Origin: Monocercomonoides exilis
Lineage: Eukaryota; Preaxostyla; Oxymonadida; Polymastigidae
Assembly (NCBI GenBank): GCA_001643675.2
Contig: LSRY02000047.1
Span: 186,001-250,000, forward strand
Direction of reading: 5' to 3'
DNA: 64,000 nucleotides
Numbering within the stretch: the first letter of the stretch is position 1; the number at the start of each line of letters is the position of its first letter. This document shows, in pieces, positions 33,981-45,600 of the stretch. The notes beneath the pieces are model-generated. The model saw nothing but the letters and a program-made list of their open reading frames with translations. It searched no databases and had not been told where the DNA came from. The position numbers were made by a program, and so were the translations under genes.

Positions 33981-35441
33981 ATGAATGTTGCTGTGATTGT
34001 CAATGAAACTGATGAATTGCAAGAGCCACCCCCAACCGAAAAGTTTTTGAGTCTGTGCATTGTTTTCTTATCGTAATATAACTCAACTGCATGCTTTTTT
34101 TTTAAAATGATTCTTTAAGAATTGTTTTCAGGACTGGAAGATTGCGAAGAGAAAATTCAAATACAAAAAATTGTTGAAATGATTGAATTAATGGAGGAAA
34201 TGAATAAAGGTGAGTTTGTATCCGTTTTAACAAAACAACTGTTCAATGAAATGGACAAAATAATTGAAGAAGAGAAACTTTCGATGGAGATTGCAATTTT
34301 ACTTCTGAAGCATGCTGGATATTGCAGTGATATTAAAAATGAATGGATTTTTAGTTTTAGAAGATCTTCTCTGAGTAAAAGATTTCAGAATATGATTGAT
34401 GAAGAAGAAAAGAAAAAAGAAAAGAACGTAAAGCTTCTTGTTGATCTTTGTGAGTGCTATCTAACTCTTTATTATGGCTTCTCATCTGAATTTGTATCAA
34501 TCTATGCGACTTACCTTCTGAAAGCTGCATTGAAGAAAGAGGAAAACGAGGAAATTAAAAAAGAGGTGGAAATGGCTTTGCTTTCTTTGAGCAATATTCC
34601 AGGATATTATGTTTGAGCACTTTTTTTTCATTTTTGTTATGCTTGTTTTTTCCCCCTTATTTTTTTAAAAAAGGAAATGGAACAAGAATTGTTTTTGGAC
34701 GAAATCAAAGAAATTATTCAATATCATCAGGAACATCGCAATCTGACACGACTTGCTTATCATTCTGCTTGGCGATTTTTGATTGGAAGATTATTTGCAG
34801 ACAAAAGTTTGAAAGATGTAATCGTGAATGAGATGCATTTTATCGGAGAAGCAAGAAGAGAACTGGATGAACTTTCAAAATATGTGGATTGGAAGAGAAA
34901 AGAAGAGGAAAAAGAAAGACGAAAAAGAAGGGAAGAAGAAAACATTTTTATGAGATGGATCGAAACATTGACAGCTTTCTTTTGTGGATGCACATTGCGA
35001 AATGAAGAATATGTTGGGCTTGTTAGCAGCATTGTGAGTGCATTTCGAACAGCAAGAGATAATTACGGAGAAATAAGCAGAAAATGCATTTATTTATTTG
35101 AAGAAGCAGCGTATAACAGAGCAATAAACATTGATGACTTGTTGAAAGAGGGAGCACTTGATATTGTTTTGGAGGAGATTCAGCAACCAACACTTGATGA
35201 AGAAATGTTATACGAATGCTTCATATTTTTTATGAAAGTTTTTTGGAGATTGAAAGAAAAGACGGATGATGAAAAGGAAGAAGAGGAAAGAAAGGCAACG
35301 AAAATGGAGATGTTCGAAAGGATGGAAGAAGAAGGATATGAAGAGGTCATTGAAAGCTTTCATAAAATAATGGATTTTCTAAACAGTAAATATAATGATG
35401 ATTTATCTTTGAGTATTTCAGATTATTTTGTGAATATTTGA
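33981..35441 (+). CDS. lineage-specific helical-repeat family, copy C, 442 aa, three exons
   Basis: An intact copy. Exons 33981-34050, 34120-34610 and 34674-35441 total 1,329 nt in one frame (TGA). Exon 1 encodes MNVAVIVNETDELQEPPP and then TEKFL; exon 2 runs from LFSGLEDCEEKIQIQKIVEM to ALLSLSNIPGYY and is closed by a GTTTGA donor, as in copies B and D. Exon 3 starts EMEQELFLDEIKEII, then YHQEHRNLTRLAYHSAWRFL, a KRKEEEKERRKRREEE linker, LRNEEYVGLVSSIVSAFRTA, INIDDLLKEGALDIVLEEIQ and the shared end LSLSISDYFVNI. The intron-2 position is identical in all copies. No signal peptide or membrane segment is visible, so it is probably cytosolic or nuclear. Function unknown. Confidence 0.8.
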
Positions 35442-35666
35442 AGAAATGAAATGTGTTGAATTTTGTCACTCTTTACTTTCAATTTTCTCTTTTTTCATCA
35501 TTTCACAAAACGATGCAAAAATTAATTTTTTTAAGTTTGTTTAATTGTTTTTTAATTCACTTCATCGAAATGGAAGGAAGTAATAAGAAAATTAGCAAAC
35601 GACTGTTGGATAATCGTTTCTCTTTAGCAAATGGGACAAATATTTTGCAATTATAAAAAAAACAGA

Positions 35667-35820
35667 GGTTTGTTCCAAACTTTTCTGCAATTATATCATT
35701 GCAAAATTTTCATTTCAATGCAAAAAAATACAGAAAATTTTAAAAATTGAGAGTCGTATTTGAAAGAATGGTGTGGAACATAATTCATAAAGAAAAATGT
35801 TTTGCACCAAATCTTTTCTC
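35667..35820 (+). repeat. diverged 153-bp block, copy 2 (between family copies C and D)
   Basis: It matches 26132-26285 in the same orientation: both begin TTGTTCCAAACTTTT, share an AAAAAAATACAGAAAA core about 60 nt in, and end with a GCACCAAAT/GTCCCATAT-like segment. It ends about 55 bp before the inverted-repeat element at 35877. No coding function is evident. Confidence 0.6.
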
Positions 35821-35876
35821 CGTTGTGTAGATTCCTATTGTCACAAACAAAAATATTACGGTAAAAGGAGATTATA

Positions 35877-36313
35877 GGGGAACACGAAATTTTCAAATTT
35901 TTTATTATAAACGGACATAAAATAGTATAAGAATCATTTATTAATTAATTAAAATTTGAGATCATCAATCACAAAAATTTCTTATTTTCAATCAAAACAT
36001 TTTGATCTGACCCAGTATTTTTTAAATAATTTGGGTAAAAATCATAAAAAATCTCCACATTAAGAGATTAGTTTAGGTTCTAGGGTTAGCAAAACAAATA
36101 TTGGGTTTAGGGTTTGTTCCCGTTCTTCTTTATAGGGTAAGCACTCAAAAAATAACATGAAAATTTATTGATCTATCCCATAAATATTAAGAAACCTTGA
36201 TTATTATTTATCAAACAATTTGATGATCTCAAATTTTTATTAATTAAAAAATGATTTATATACTATAAAGAATTCGTTAATAAAAAAAAAAATATGAAAA
36301 ATTCGTGTTCCCC
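35877..36313. mobile_element. MITE-like element with about 92-bp terminal inverted repeats and TATA flanks, 437 bp
   Basis: The left terminus GGGGAACACGAA (35877-35888) is matched by TTCGTGTTCCCC at 36302-36313. The inverted repeats extend inward to about 35968 and 36220, ending in GAGATCATCAA on one side and TTGATGATCTC on the other. TATA flanks both ends (35873-35876 and 36314-36317), compatible with a TA or TATA target-site duplication such as Tc1/mariner-type elements leave. The roughly 250-bp interior has no ORF but holds telomere-like motifs (GGGTTTAGGG). It is non-autonomous, and no transposase is seen in the window. A low-copy or relic element is possible; copy number needs a genome search. 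Confidence 0.75.
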
Positions 36314-36844
36314 TATAATATACATTTACCAATATTACTTTCTGAATTCTGTCCCCAGCCTTCCTTCTAATTTCAACATCTTTTCTCCTTCTTTTTTGAA
36401 TCAACTTTCTTGAAAGATGTTTTTACTCCATCAATTATTGCCACCTTTTGTGTCCCCTTCTTAAACGTACTTTCTTGTGAATTTCCATTTCTTTAACACA
36501 TCTTCTTTTATGAGGTTGTGGTGAAATATGAAGATAAATTATCTCAAATTATTGATTATTCAATTGTTTTCTTGTAATTTTCCCAAACAACTGATATTTC
36601 AATTATCCTGCAAACTTTTCAAAAAAGTGACAAATAACTTTCAAAAACTGTTTTTTTCTTTGGATGAGAATTGAATCTTGACATTTTTATTTTTTGCACA
36701 ATCCTTAGCATTTCACTAGTTTGTGGCCAACAAATAATCCCGAATAAAGTGAAATATATTTCTTCCAAAAACCAATCACAATCATGATCATACCATAATA
36801 TTTTAATTTTTTAATTCTGTTTTGATTGGACACAACTCGATAAA

Positions 36845-38762
36845 ATGATTTCAGAAGTTGAAAATGCAGTTGAAGCTTTGGAAAAGCAGGAAATACCGGA
36901 AATATACAAATTTATTGTTGAAATGGACAAAAAAGAACTCAAATCTTATCTAACAATGAAAACTTTTAATAAATTCAACAAAATGATGGAAGAAAAATAT
37001 TCGGAGATAGAATGTATCATTTCTTTGTTGAGTTGCATTGGGTATTACAAAGTTTTGTTCGGAATTAAGAATTCTTGCTTTGAAGGTTCTTTGCTTTATA
37101 AAAGAATTGAAAATATGATATTGAAAGAAAACAACAACATAATTGCAACGAACGAACCATCTCTGATAAGCCTTTGTGAGTGTTATCTATCTATGTGCAA
37201 AAGTCATCTCGAAATGCCGGGTATTTTAATTTTAATTTGTGTTCCTCTCATTTTGAGAACTGCAATGAACAAAGAAAAAAACGAAAAAATTGGAAAAGAA
37301 GCGGAAATGTCTCTGGTTTCTTTGAGCAACATAAAGATGAGATTTGTTTGATTTATCTTTTTTTCTATTTATTAATTTTAATTTTTGATTTTTCTCATAG
37401 AAAATAGAAAAAGAATTATACATGAAAGATATCACCGAACTCATTAAATATCATCAAGAACATCATAACTTGACTCACCTTGCTTACCAATCCGCGTGGG
37501 AATTCTTAATATGGCAGACAAATGAAGACGAGAAAATGGCACATTTTGTTGAAAACGAATTGAATTTTCTGAGAGAAGCAATAAGAGAGTTAGAAGAATT
37601 AGAGGAAAGAGAAAATTGGATGAAAAGAGGAAAATTCTTGAAAGAAGTGACGGATGAAATTACTTTAACGAGATGGCTTGATACATTGGGCTATTATTTT
37701 TTTTTCTATGAATGGAAAGAGATAAAGTCACCCAACTTTTTTGAATGCATTGTTAGAATTCTGAGAAAAGTAAAGAAGTATCACAGAAAAGTGTTCAAAA
37801 GGTGCGTTTATGTTATCAGCCGAATTGCGAATCCAGTGTCATCAGACATTAGCTATTTGCTCAGAAGTGGGATTATTCGAATCATTATGGAGGAAATGCA
37901 GCAGCCAACTGTCAGAAGAGATTACTTGGAATGGTGCCTGAAGTACATCATTTCGCTCGTGAAAAGTGTGGACGAACCTTCGAACGATGCAAACGAAAGG
38001 GAAAAACGTAAAATGCAAAAGCATCAGATTCTCGATATTTTAGAGGAAGAAGGATACGAGAATGAGATTATCAGTGTTTATGAATCCATGGTCAAAACAT
38101 TCTATTTCTATTTTCCTATTCACCCCGCGGATATAATTAGCTTATTAGTTCAAAACCAGAATCTAACATTTTTGAATGATGAAACAATTACAGGCAGAAA
38201 TAATCCGTTCGAAGCCAATCCGTTCAAAACAGGTCAGCATTCAAGCCTTCAATTTGGAGCTATTCCACCTTCAGTCAATCAATTTCTGGTTCCTTCTGTT
38301 GAACTGAACCCGTTTGCAACGCAGGAAACTGCAAACCCATTTGTATCTGCAACAGATCCATTTGCATCTTCATCTAATTCAGAAAAGCCATGTTGTTGCT
38401 CATTTGTCTCTGCTCCTGATCCATTTGCACAATCTACAGGGCCATTTGCACCTTCAACAAACCCATTTGCGTCTTCTGCAAGTCCATTTGCGCCTTCAAC
38501 AGATCCTTTTGCACAATCTACAGGACCATTTGCACAATCTTCACAACCATTTTCACCTTCAACAAATCCATTTGCTCCAAATATTTATCCGTTCAATCCA
38601 GATGACATTCCAAAAAATCCATTTGTTTGCGTATATGAGTCTTCAAAACAATTTATCCAATGTGCTAATCCTTTTGATTTTTCTATTGATCCATTCACAA
38701 GAAACGAAAATCAATCTACACAAGCTGAAAATCAGTGTGCTTCAATCTTGAATCCATTTTAG
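36845..38762 (+). CDS. lineage-specific helical-repeat family, copy D, with NPF/DPF-rich C-terminal tail, 620 aa
   Basis: Exons 36845-37345 and 37401-38762 total 1,863 nt in one frame (TAG). The first two thirds follow the family: EVENAVEALEKQEIPEIYKF, LICVPLILRTAMNKEKNEKI, SLVSLSNIKMRF at the conserved intron, then ELYMKDITELIKYHQEHHNL and THLAYQSAWEFLIW. Around residue 400 the usual SDYFVN ending is replaced by about 190 residues of Ser/Thr/Pro/Ala-rich sequence. This tail has nine NPF motifs (one at the extreme C-terminus, SILNPF), four DPF, and single or double GPF, SPF, QPF and YPF variants. NPF peptides are the classical ligands of EH domains and DPF/DPW peptides of the AP-2 alpha ear (established), so an endocytic adaptor role is inferred. 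The ATG at 36845 overlaps what would be the exon-2 acceptor (TTTCAG), so an upstream first exon is possible. Confidence 0.75.
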
Positions 38763-39655
38763 ACTTCGGATAGCACTTTTTGTTCAAAGTTCACATTCTT
38801 TTCAAACCATCACATTAGCATTCATTCAATAAAGGAACTGCACACACATTTATTGCAAATTTTCAAAAAGATAGAATATTTCTGTGGAAATTGTTCGACA
38901 GAAATATTTTAGTTTCTTGAGCATGAAATTGCATCATTTATACTGCGAAATGAGAAATAAATTTTTTTTTCATTTTTTTTTCCTTTTTTCTATCTATCTA
39001 TCCGTCTATCTTTGTTTCTTTCTTTTTGTTTTTTGTTTTGAAAATTATGTTATGATTGTTGAATGAAAATATTTTTTGATTAGTATTTTTATTATAAATT
39101 TTGTTTTTTTATGAACAATTAAATTTTCTTTTATAAAATGTTAATTTTTGAAATTATTATAATTTTTCTCAATAAATTCTTGAAATGCGATTTCTGTTTG
39201 AAAACTCAAAATGAAATGCTATTTTGCTCTTCAAATGTTTGATTTTTTAACTAGAAGAAGAGCATGCTTAAATTTAGAGTTTTTGTGAATCTTTGTTTTT
39301 TGAATTAAGAAACAAAAAATTTTTTATTCTTCTTTTATTTATTTTTAATTCATTATGTTTGAAAATGGTTACTGGTTGATTAGAATGTTTTTTCAACAAG
39401 AATGCCAAAATCTTAATTCATTTCAAAAATCAAAAAAATTTAGAATATTTTGAAAAATGAAATACGAACAATTGAAATCAAATGTTAAAAAACAAAAAAT
39501 ATAGATAAAAATTTAAATTCAAAAACCGTGACACAATCTTTGCGAAATGCTAAAATTTCTTAAAAAAACAAAATTAAATAAAAAATAAAAATAAAAATAA
39601 AAATCAACACCAACAATCCACCAATCAAAATGCAAGTGCTAAGTTCCACAAGCAA
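38763..39655. other. intergenic between convergent genes; nothing recognised
   Basis: About 0.9 kb of AT-rich DNA between the stop of copy D (+) and the stop of the HECT ligase gene (-). It holds runs such as TCTATCTATCTAT near 38990 and A-rich 3' sequence at 39550-39605. No gene or RNA element noticed. Confidence 0.55.
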
Positions 39656-42600
39656 TCACAATCCTCTTGCTTGCCTCAGCGTCTGCTCTGTTGTCTGCGC
39701 ACTGATCATGCTATCCCCATCCATCGTGTTGCACTCCCTCTGTGCAAACAGCAGCTTCGCCTTCAAGTCTGCCTCCGTCGCATAAATCGGCAAATCCAAC
39801 CGGAACCCGCATGTGCACGCATGCGGCAGCTCATTCGCACTCAGCGCCGAAGACAGGTTGATCCGCATGTTCACCCCTTTAAAGCCAGCATCATCCAGCG
39901 GAAGCGTGTCTCGACCCCACACAAACCGCAGGAACAGCCGCTTGTCCGCCAGGCTGAATGAGTTGATCACTCGCCAGAATGCCTCAGTGAACCACGCAGG
40001 TGCTCTTCTCCCTGTGAATGTGGAGTTTCTCCGCAGCAGCTCCACATCGAAGCCGTCTTCACCGCACGCCAGTCGCGACAGCTCGTACCAGTTCAGTATC
40101 ACCACCGACCTTCCAGGCACAACAGCCAGCAGCCCGTTTTGGATGGCGTTGCACTGCAGATCGAACTGCGACAGGACATACGACTCGGCCAAGGAAGCGA
40201 AGATGCCTGCATTCCCGCCGTAGACTGTGATGTTCTTCCCGTTCGGCACAAGATCCACAATTCTGTTGGCTGCATCGCGGATAGCAAAATACCCTTCATC
40301 TGTCGCATTCATCGCTGCAAGCTCAGCATCATATTCATCAATAAGAGCAGGATTCGACGAAAGGATCATCAGCTTCTGGTACTCCATCTCTTCCTCTTGA
40401 CGCTCTTCGTTCGCTTCGTCATCGTCACCCACAATCAAAGAGGAAGACGAAGATGATGCTTCTGAAGAAGAAGAAGAAGAAGCTGATAACGAAGAAGAGC
40501 TCAGTGAAATCGAATTTTTCTTCATCGCTTTTCTTTCTTCTCTCCTCTTCATCTTCCACTCTTCGTGCGACTTCCGCATCGTCTGAATCAGTTTCGCTGT
40601 CGACGAGTCAAACGCCATAATGTCCTCAAATCCGATGCTTTCACACACTATCTTCTTCCACACAATCGGTGCAAATCTCAGATTGAGTGGCGACTTCGCA
40701 TAAATCGCATGGCCCAGAAGTGCTCCAATGTAGCGATAGTGTGCCAGATCTGTCTCGCTCGTCTTCGTCGGATTCGGAACAACTGTCTCTGTGCCAACAC
40801 CTCTTCCTTCTCGTCCGTTTGGCGTCTTCACAAACAGGTTCGGCTGAGCTTTCAGCTTTTTCTTTGGCTTTTCTCCTTCTCCTCCTGAACTGCTACTGCT
40901 GCTGCTGTTTGACTTATCTTCTTTCTTCCCACTTTCACTATCTTTCTTCTCCTTCTCTTCCTCCTCCTCCTCCTCCTCTTCTTCTTCTCTCTCTGCCTCC
41001 TCCTCACTATCTTCACACGATTCATCATCGTCTCTCGTGTTCATCAGCTCCTTGCAAATATCTGAAAGTGCTTCATTATACGGCCCGCCTTGATCAATCG
41101 TGCCTTCTCCCTGGAAGAACACTGTGAACACTCTATCTGTGTTCCTGAACAGCGACAAGGGACGCTTCCCCATCTCCGCCCAGATCTGCCCAAACACCGT
41201 TTCCTTTGCATTGCGTGCGTTTCTGGCGAGATATCTGTTGATATGTACATCGCAGCTCCTCTTATTCGATCCAGCCGGAAGCGACTCCGCAAACAGACCA
41301 GAGCGAATAGCTGGAAACATCAACACATTGCTCGACGAGAGGGAAGATGTGATCAGCCCGCTCGTGAGCATCTCCGTCTGCGACTGCACAGTACTGCCCC
41401 GCTGCCTGCTCTTGCTCTTCCGCAGCGCCTCGAGCATCGCTGCCGACTGTGCGTCAGTCATTCCGTCGCGCACAACAGCTTCCTCCTGCTCTTCTTTGCT
41501 CGATGCATCACAAAGCACATCATCCACCATGAACGGCCGATAGAGTGTGCCCGGAAGTGTTGAGCAGCTCCATCCAATAGTGTCAGCAGACATTTCAATG
41601 TCACTTGCTCTGCCATTTGATCCCATCCCATCGCCGATCTTGTCTCCACCCATCCTTCTCCCATCACGTGATTGTCCACTCAACGGAGACGATGTCTTGA
41701 TACCCCATGCATTCAGCTCCTTGTTTGCTGATCGGATCAGACTGTCATACGAGCCGGCTATCAGCCACTCCCGCTGCTCCCACCCTTTGTTCAGCGCCAC
41801 AATGAAGATGAACCGCGCCTGCGCCAATGCAGGCGAAGAGGCAATGCGGTGGAGATACTGGCTCGGCCGCACATCCGACGTGAACACACAGCGCAGCAGG
41901 AACGACACAAACAGCGGCGTCTTCAGCAGCCACCGCCGCAGCGAGCCGACAAGCGGGCGCACGTAGTCCGTCTCTGAAGACGGGAACTTCCGCTTTTTGA
42001 TGAGGCGCTCGCGCCATTTGACGAATTCAGGGCGGAGCTCTGGATTGGGTTCGGATTCTGTGTCAGTGTCAGTGTCAGAGTCAGAATTGGGAGAGGAAGA
42101 GGAAGAGGAAGAAGAAGAAGATGATGATGAGGATGACATTGATGGCATAGCCATTCCAGGAGCGAATGAAGCATCCATCATATTCTTATTTGCTCTCTTC
42201 TTATTCTTCCTCTTATCCTTCCTTCTGGAAGAAGACGACTCAATCTCCTGCAACGATGAAGGATCGAAGCTGAAGGCTGACACAGCCAGTGAAGGGCACT
42301 TGTATCTCTTCTTCTTTGCGAGGAAGCTTGTTGGCTTAGAGTTACTACTGTTGTTATTGTTATTATTGTTACCGCTGCTGCTTCTGCTGCTATTGAGATC
42401 ACTTGTGCTTCTTTTGCCATCGATGTCTTCCTCGTCGTCGTCTGCCACATCCACCAGATATTCGCTTTCCTTTGGCCGGGCGAGCGAAAGCGGATGAGAA
42501 TGCGGCAGAGAGGAGAGGAAAGTGACTGAGGAAGATGGAATCAGGTCAGAGCACACAGTGATGAACTCATCCAGCTGGGAAGAAGAGGCTGACCACTCAT

Positions 42601-45600
42601 TCAGCATCCGGAGGAAGATCGGGTCGCGGTGCAAGGACTCGCGGAAGCTGAAGTGCTCTTCGCGAAGGAGACGCTCTTGCTCACTCAGAGAGAGGGGACG
42701 AGAGGATGAAGAGGAAGAGGAAGAGGAAGAGGAAGATAAAGATGATGAAGAAGAAGATTTGCGTCCTTCTGTTTTGACGACTGCATCTTTCTCTTCCGTT
42801 GCATGTGATTCTTTGTCATCCTCCTTCGTTTCAGCTTTCTCTTCCATCTTATTCTCTTCTTCTTTGTTTCCTTCTTCCATTCCCATTAAACCTTTGCTTC
42901 TGCCCTCTTCCTCTTCTTCTTCTTCTTCTTCTTCGCTTTCCTCTTCTTCGCTGTCAACCTCATATTCCCTCTCTTCCTTCACCACAACCGGATATCCATC
43001 AATAAGCCCAGATTCTCTTCTTCTCAGCTCATTTTCGCCCATCAACACCTCCCTCGACCAACAAATAGACTCTTCTTCCTTCGCATTCTTCTGGTTTCTG
43101 CTTTGAGACACAGCGAAATCATTGGATTTATCTGAAGTGTTTGAAGTTTGAGATGAAGATGATGAGCTGTTTTCGGATTCAAGAACAGCATTTTCCCCTG
43201 TTTCTCCTTCTTTTCTTTCTTTTTCTTCATCCTTTTCAATATCCTTCTTCTTCTCCTTCTCCTTCTCTTTCTCCTTCTCTTTCTCCTTCATTTCCCCGTA
43301 TATCCCCTTCGACTCGAAGATAAACCCAGATGTCCAATAAGAAGGCGAGACACCCGACGGAATCAGAGGGAACTGAAGCAGAGAAGGAGGAATTGCCACC
43401 CAAACAGGCACTTTCTCTGTCTTCTTCACAAAAATTTGTGGTTTGGATATTTCATTGATTGGTTTTGAATCTTGTTCTGTGGAGGCTGAAGAAGAAGAAG
43501 AGGAAGAAGAAGTAGATGAAGAAGTTGCTTCATCATCCTTATTTATGCATTTGCTTGGTGAACATGCTGTTAATCTATCGTCGTCTTCTTTCTCTTTCTC
43601 TTCATTTTCCATCTCTTTCTCTTCCTCTTTGCCTTCTGATGATTTCTTTTCGCTCTCCTTTTGTTCTTGTTTGGCTGCATCCTCACTTTCATCGTCCTTT
43701 TTCTTCTCTTTCTCTCCTTCTTCTTTCCTTTCTTCCTTCTTTTTCTCTTCTTTCTCTTTCTCTTTCTCTTTCTCCTTCTCTTCTTCTTCCACATCCACAT
43801 CCACAAATGTGCAACCCCACAATGGTGCAAACAGATGATTCTGAGGGTGTGAAGTCAAACACGTCGATGAAGAAAGAGGGTTTGCCACGTTTTTCGAGTG
43901 CGAATGAGGAAGCATCGAAACCATCGCAGCATCGCGGCAGGTGGGGCATCGGATGTAGAGATCGTCTCCATCTTCTGAGAGAGAAGAAGAGGAAGAAGAA
44001 GAAGATGATGAATTAGAAGAAGAATTCGAAGAAGAAGAAGAAGAAGAAGAACTTGAGGATAAAGCAGAAGATGTGCCGCTCTTCTTGTTCTTGTAGCAGC
44101 ATGTGCATATCATCCAGGGCCCCTCACGAATCTCTTCATCTGTCAGCGGCTTGAGAATAGGAGGTTGATTAGATGGAGAAGAAGAGTCAGAAGAGGAGGA
44201 GGAAGAAGAAGAAGAAAGAAGATGATTGTTGAGAAGATACGGATGCACACGATGGCAGTGGGAGCATCTGACTCTGTTGGCTTCATCGACTGTGGATGAA
44301 TCAGAAGAAGAGGAAGAACTTGAAGAAGAACTTGAAGAACTTGAAGAAGAAGAAGAAGATGTTGACGATGATGATCCAGATATTGTTCGAGAAAGCATTG
44401 AAGCCAAAGGAAATGTGGGAGGTCTAAGAAACGGATGGGGCATGTTGATTTCCATTTGAGAAGGTTCAAACGATGATGGCTGTGAAGACGTGTTTGCATT
44501 ATTGTTCTCAGAAGAGTCAGAAGATATTGAAGGAGTGGATGAATCAGAAGAAGAAGACGATGATGAAATCGAAGCAGAAGCAGCAGAAGAAGAAGCAGCA
44601 TTATTAGCAGAATCAATGATAAGCGATGGGTCATTTCCAGATGTTTCAACACATGCCACTCCATTATTCATCATCATCAACATCTCCTGCCTTCTCACCA
44701 TCTCTTCTTCTTGTCTTCTCTTTCTGATCACATTTTTCTCTTCGTTCGTCAGCTTCCTCACTGTTGGAATGGGAGAAAGCACTTCTTCTTCGCTGAAGAG
44801 CTCTTTCAGGCGGAGGCGCGTGTGCTGAGGGAGAGGACGCACAAACTCGACAAACATGCAGAATTTGTTGAGACTGGAGAGAGTTTAAAAAAATAGGAAT
44901 TTGTGAGTGTTGAATGAGAAGAAATAGAAAAAAAGAAAAAGAAAAAGAAAAAGAAAAAGAAAAAGAAAAGAAAAGAAAAGAAAAGAAAAGAAAAGAAAAG
45001 AAAAGAAAAGAAGAAAGAAAGAAAGAAAGAAAATGAATAGGAAAAGAAAAAATATGAATAAAATGAACGAAATCACATTTTCAACAAAATTTCATTCAAA
45101 AATAAATAAATAAATAAATAAATAAATACAAACACAAAACATTCAATGAAAATATGAATATATCAACATACTCAGTATCTTGTGGGTAATCATACACCCA
45201 CCCTTTCTTCACAAGCTTCCCTTCTCTTTCCAACTCTTCCTTTGCTTTTTCTTCCTCTTCGAAATATTCTTCTTCATTCTCTTCTCTTTCTCCTTCTCCT
45301 TCTTCCTCATCATAATCCTCTTTCTTCTCTTTCTCTTCATCCATTTCACTTTCATTTCCATTTCCATATCCCATCAACTCCAAACTCTTCCTCCTCCTCT
45401 CCTCTTCTCTCTCCCTTTTCATCCTCTCCTTCTTCTCTTTCTCTTTCTCCTTCTCCTTCTCCATCTTCATCCTCTTCCTCCTCATCTCCTCTCCTTCCAT
45501 CCATCTCTGTCTCCCATGCTTCTCAGACGCACACGCTGGACACACAAGCACTTTGCACCTCAAACAGAACCAAATAACAGGCGTTCTCTCTCCACACAAA

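Larger units (their letters stand above)
35442..36844. other. intergenic between family copies C and D
   Basis: No gene seen. It contains a 3' flank shared with copy A (TGAAATGTGTTGAATTTTGT right after the stop), the 153-bp repeat block (35667-35820), the inverted-repeat element (35877-36313), and about 530 bp of AT-rich DNA before copy D. A short 67-codon ORF (35453-35656) lies in the 3' flank and is not supported by anything else. Confidence 0.55.

Noticed and set aside
36080-36116. A true telomere or chromosome end
   Set aside because: Only two degenerate motif copies, internal to an inverted-repeat element, with genes continuing on both sides.
45096-45171. End of the 6,281-codon ORF (VDIFIFSLNVLCLYLFIYLF) as a membrane tail
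   Set aside because: It lies beyond the GTATGT donor at 45171 and is intron read-through of an A/T repeat; splicing joins the frame to the HECT exon instead.
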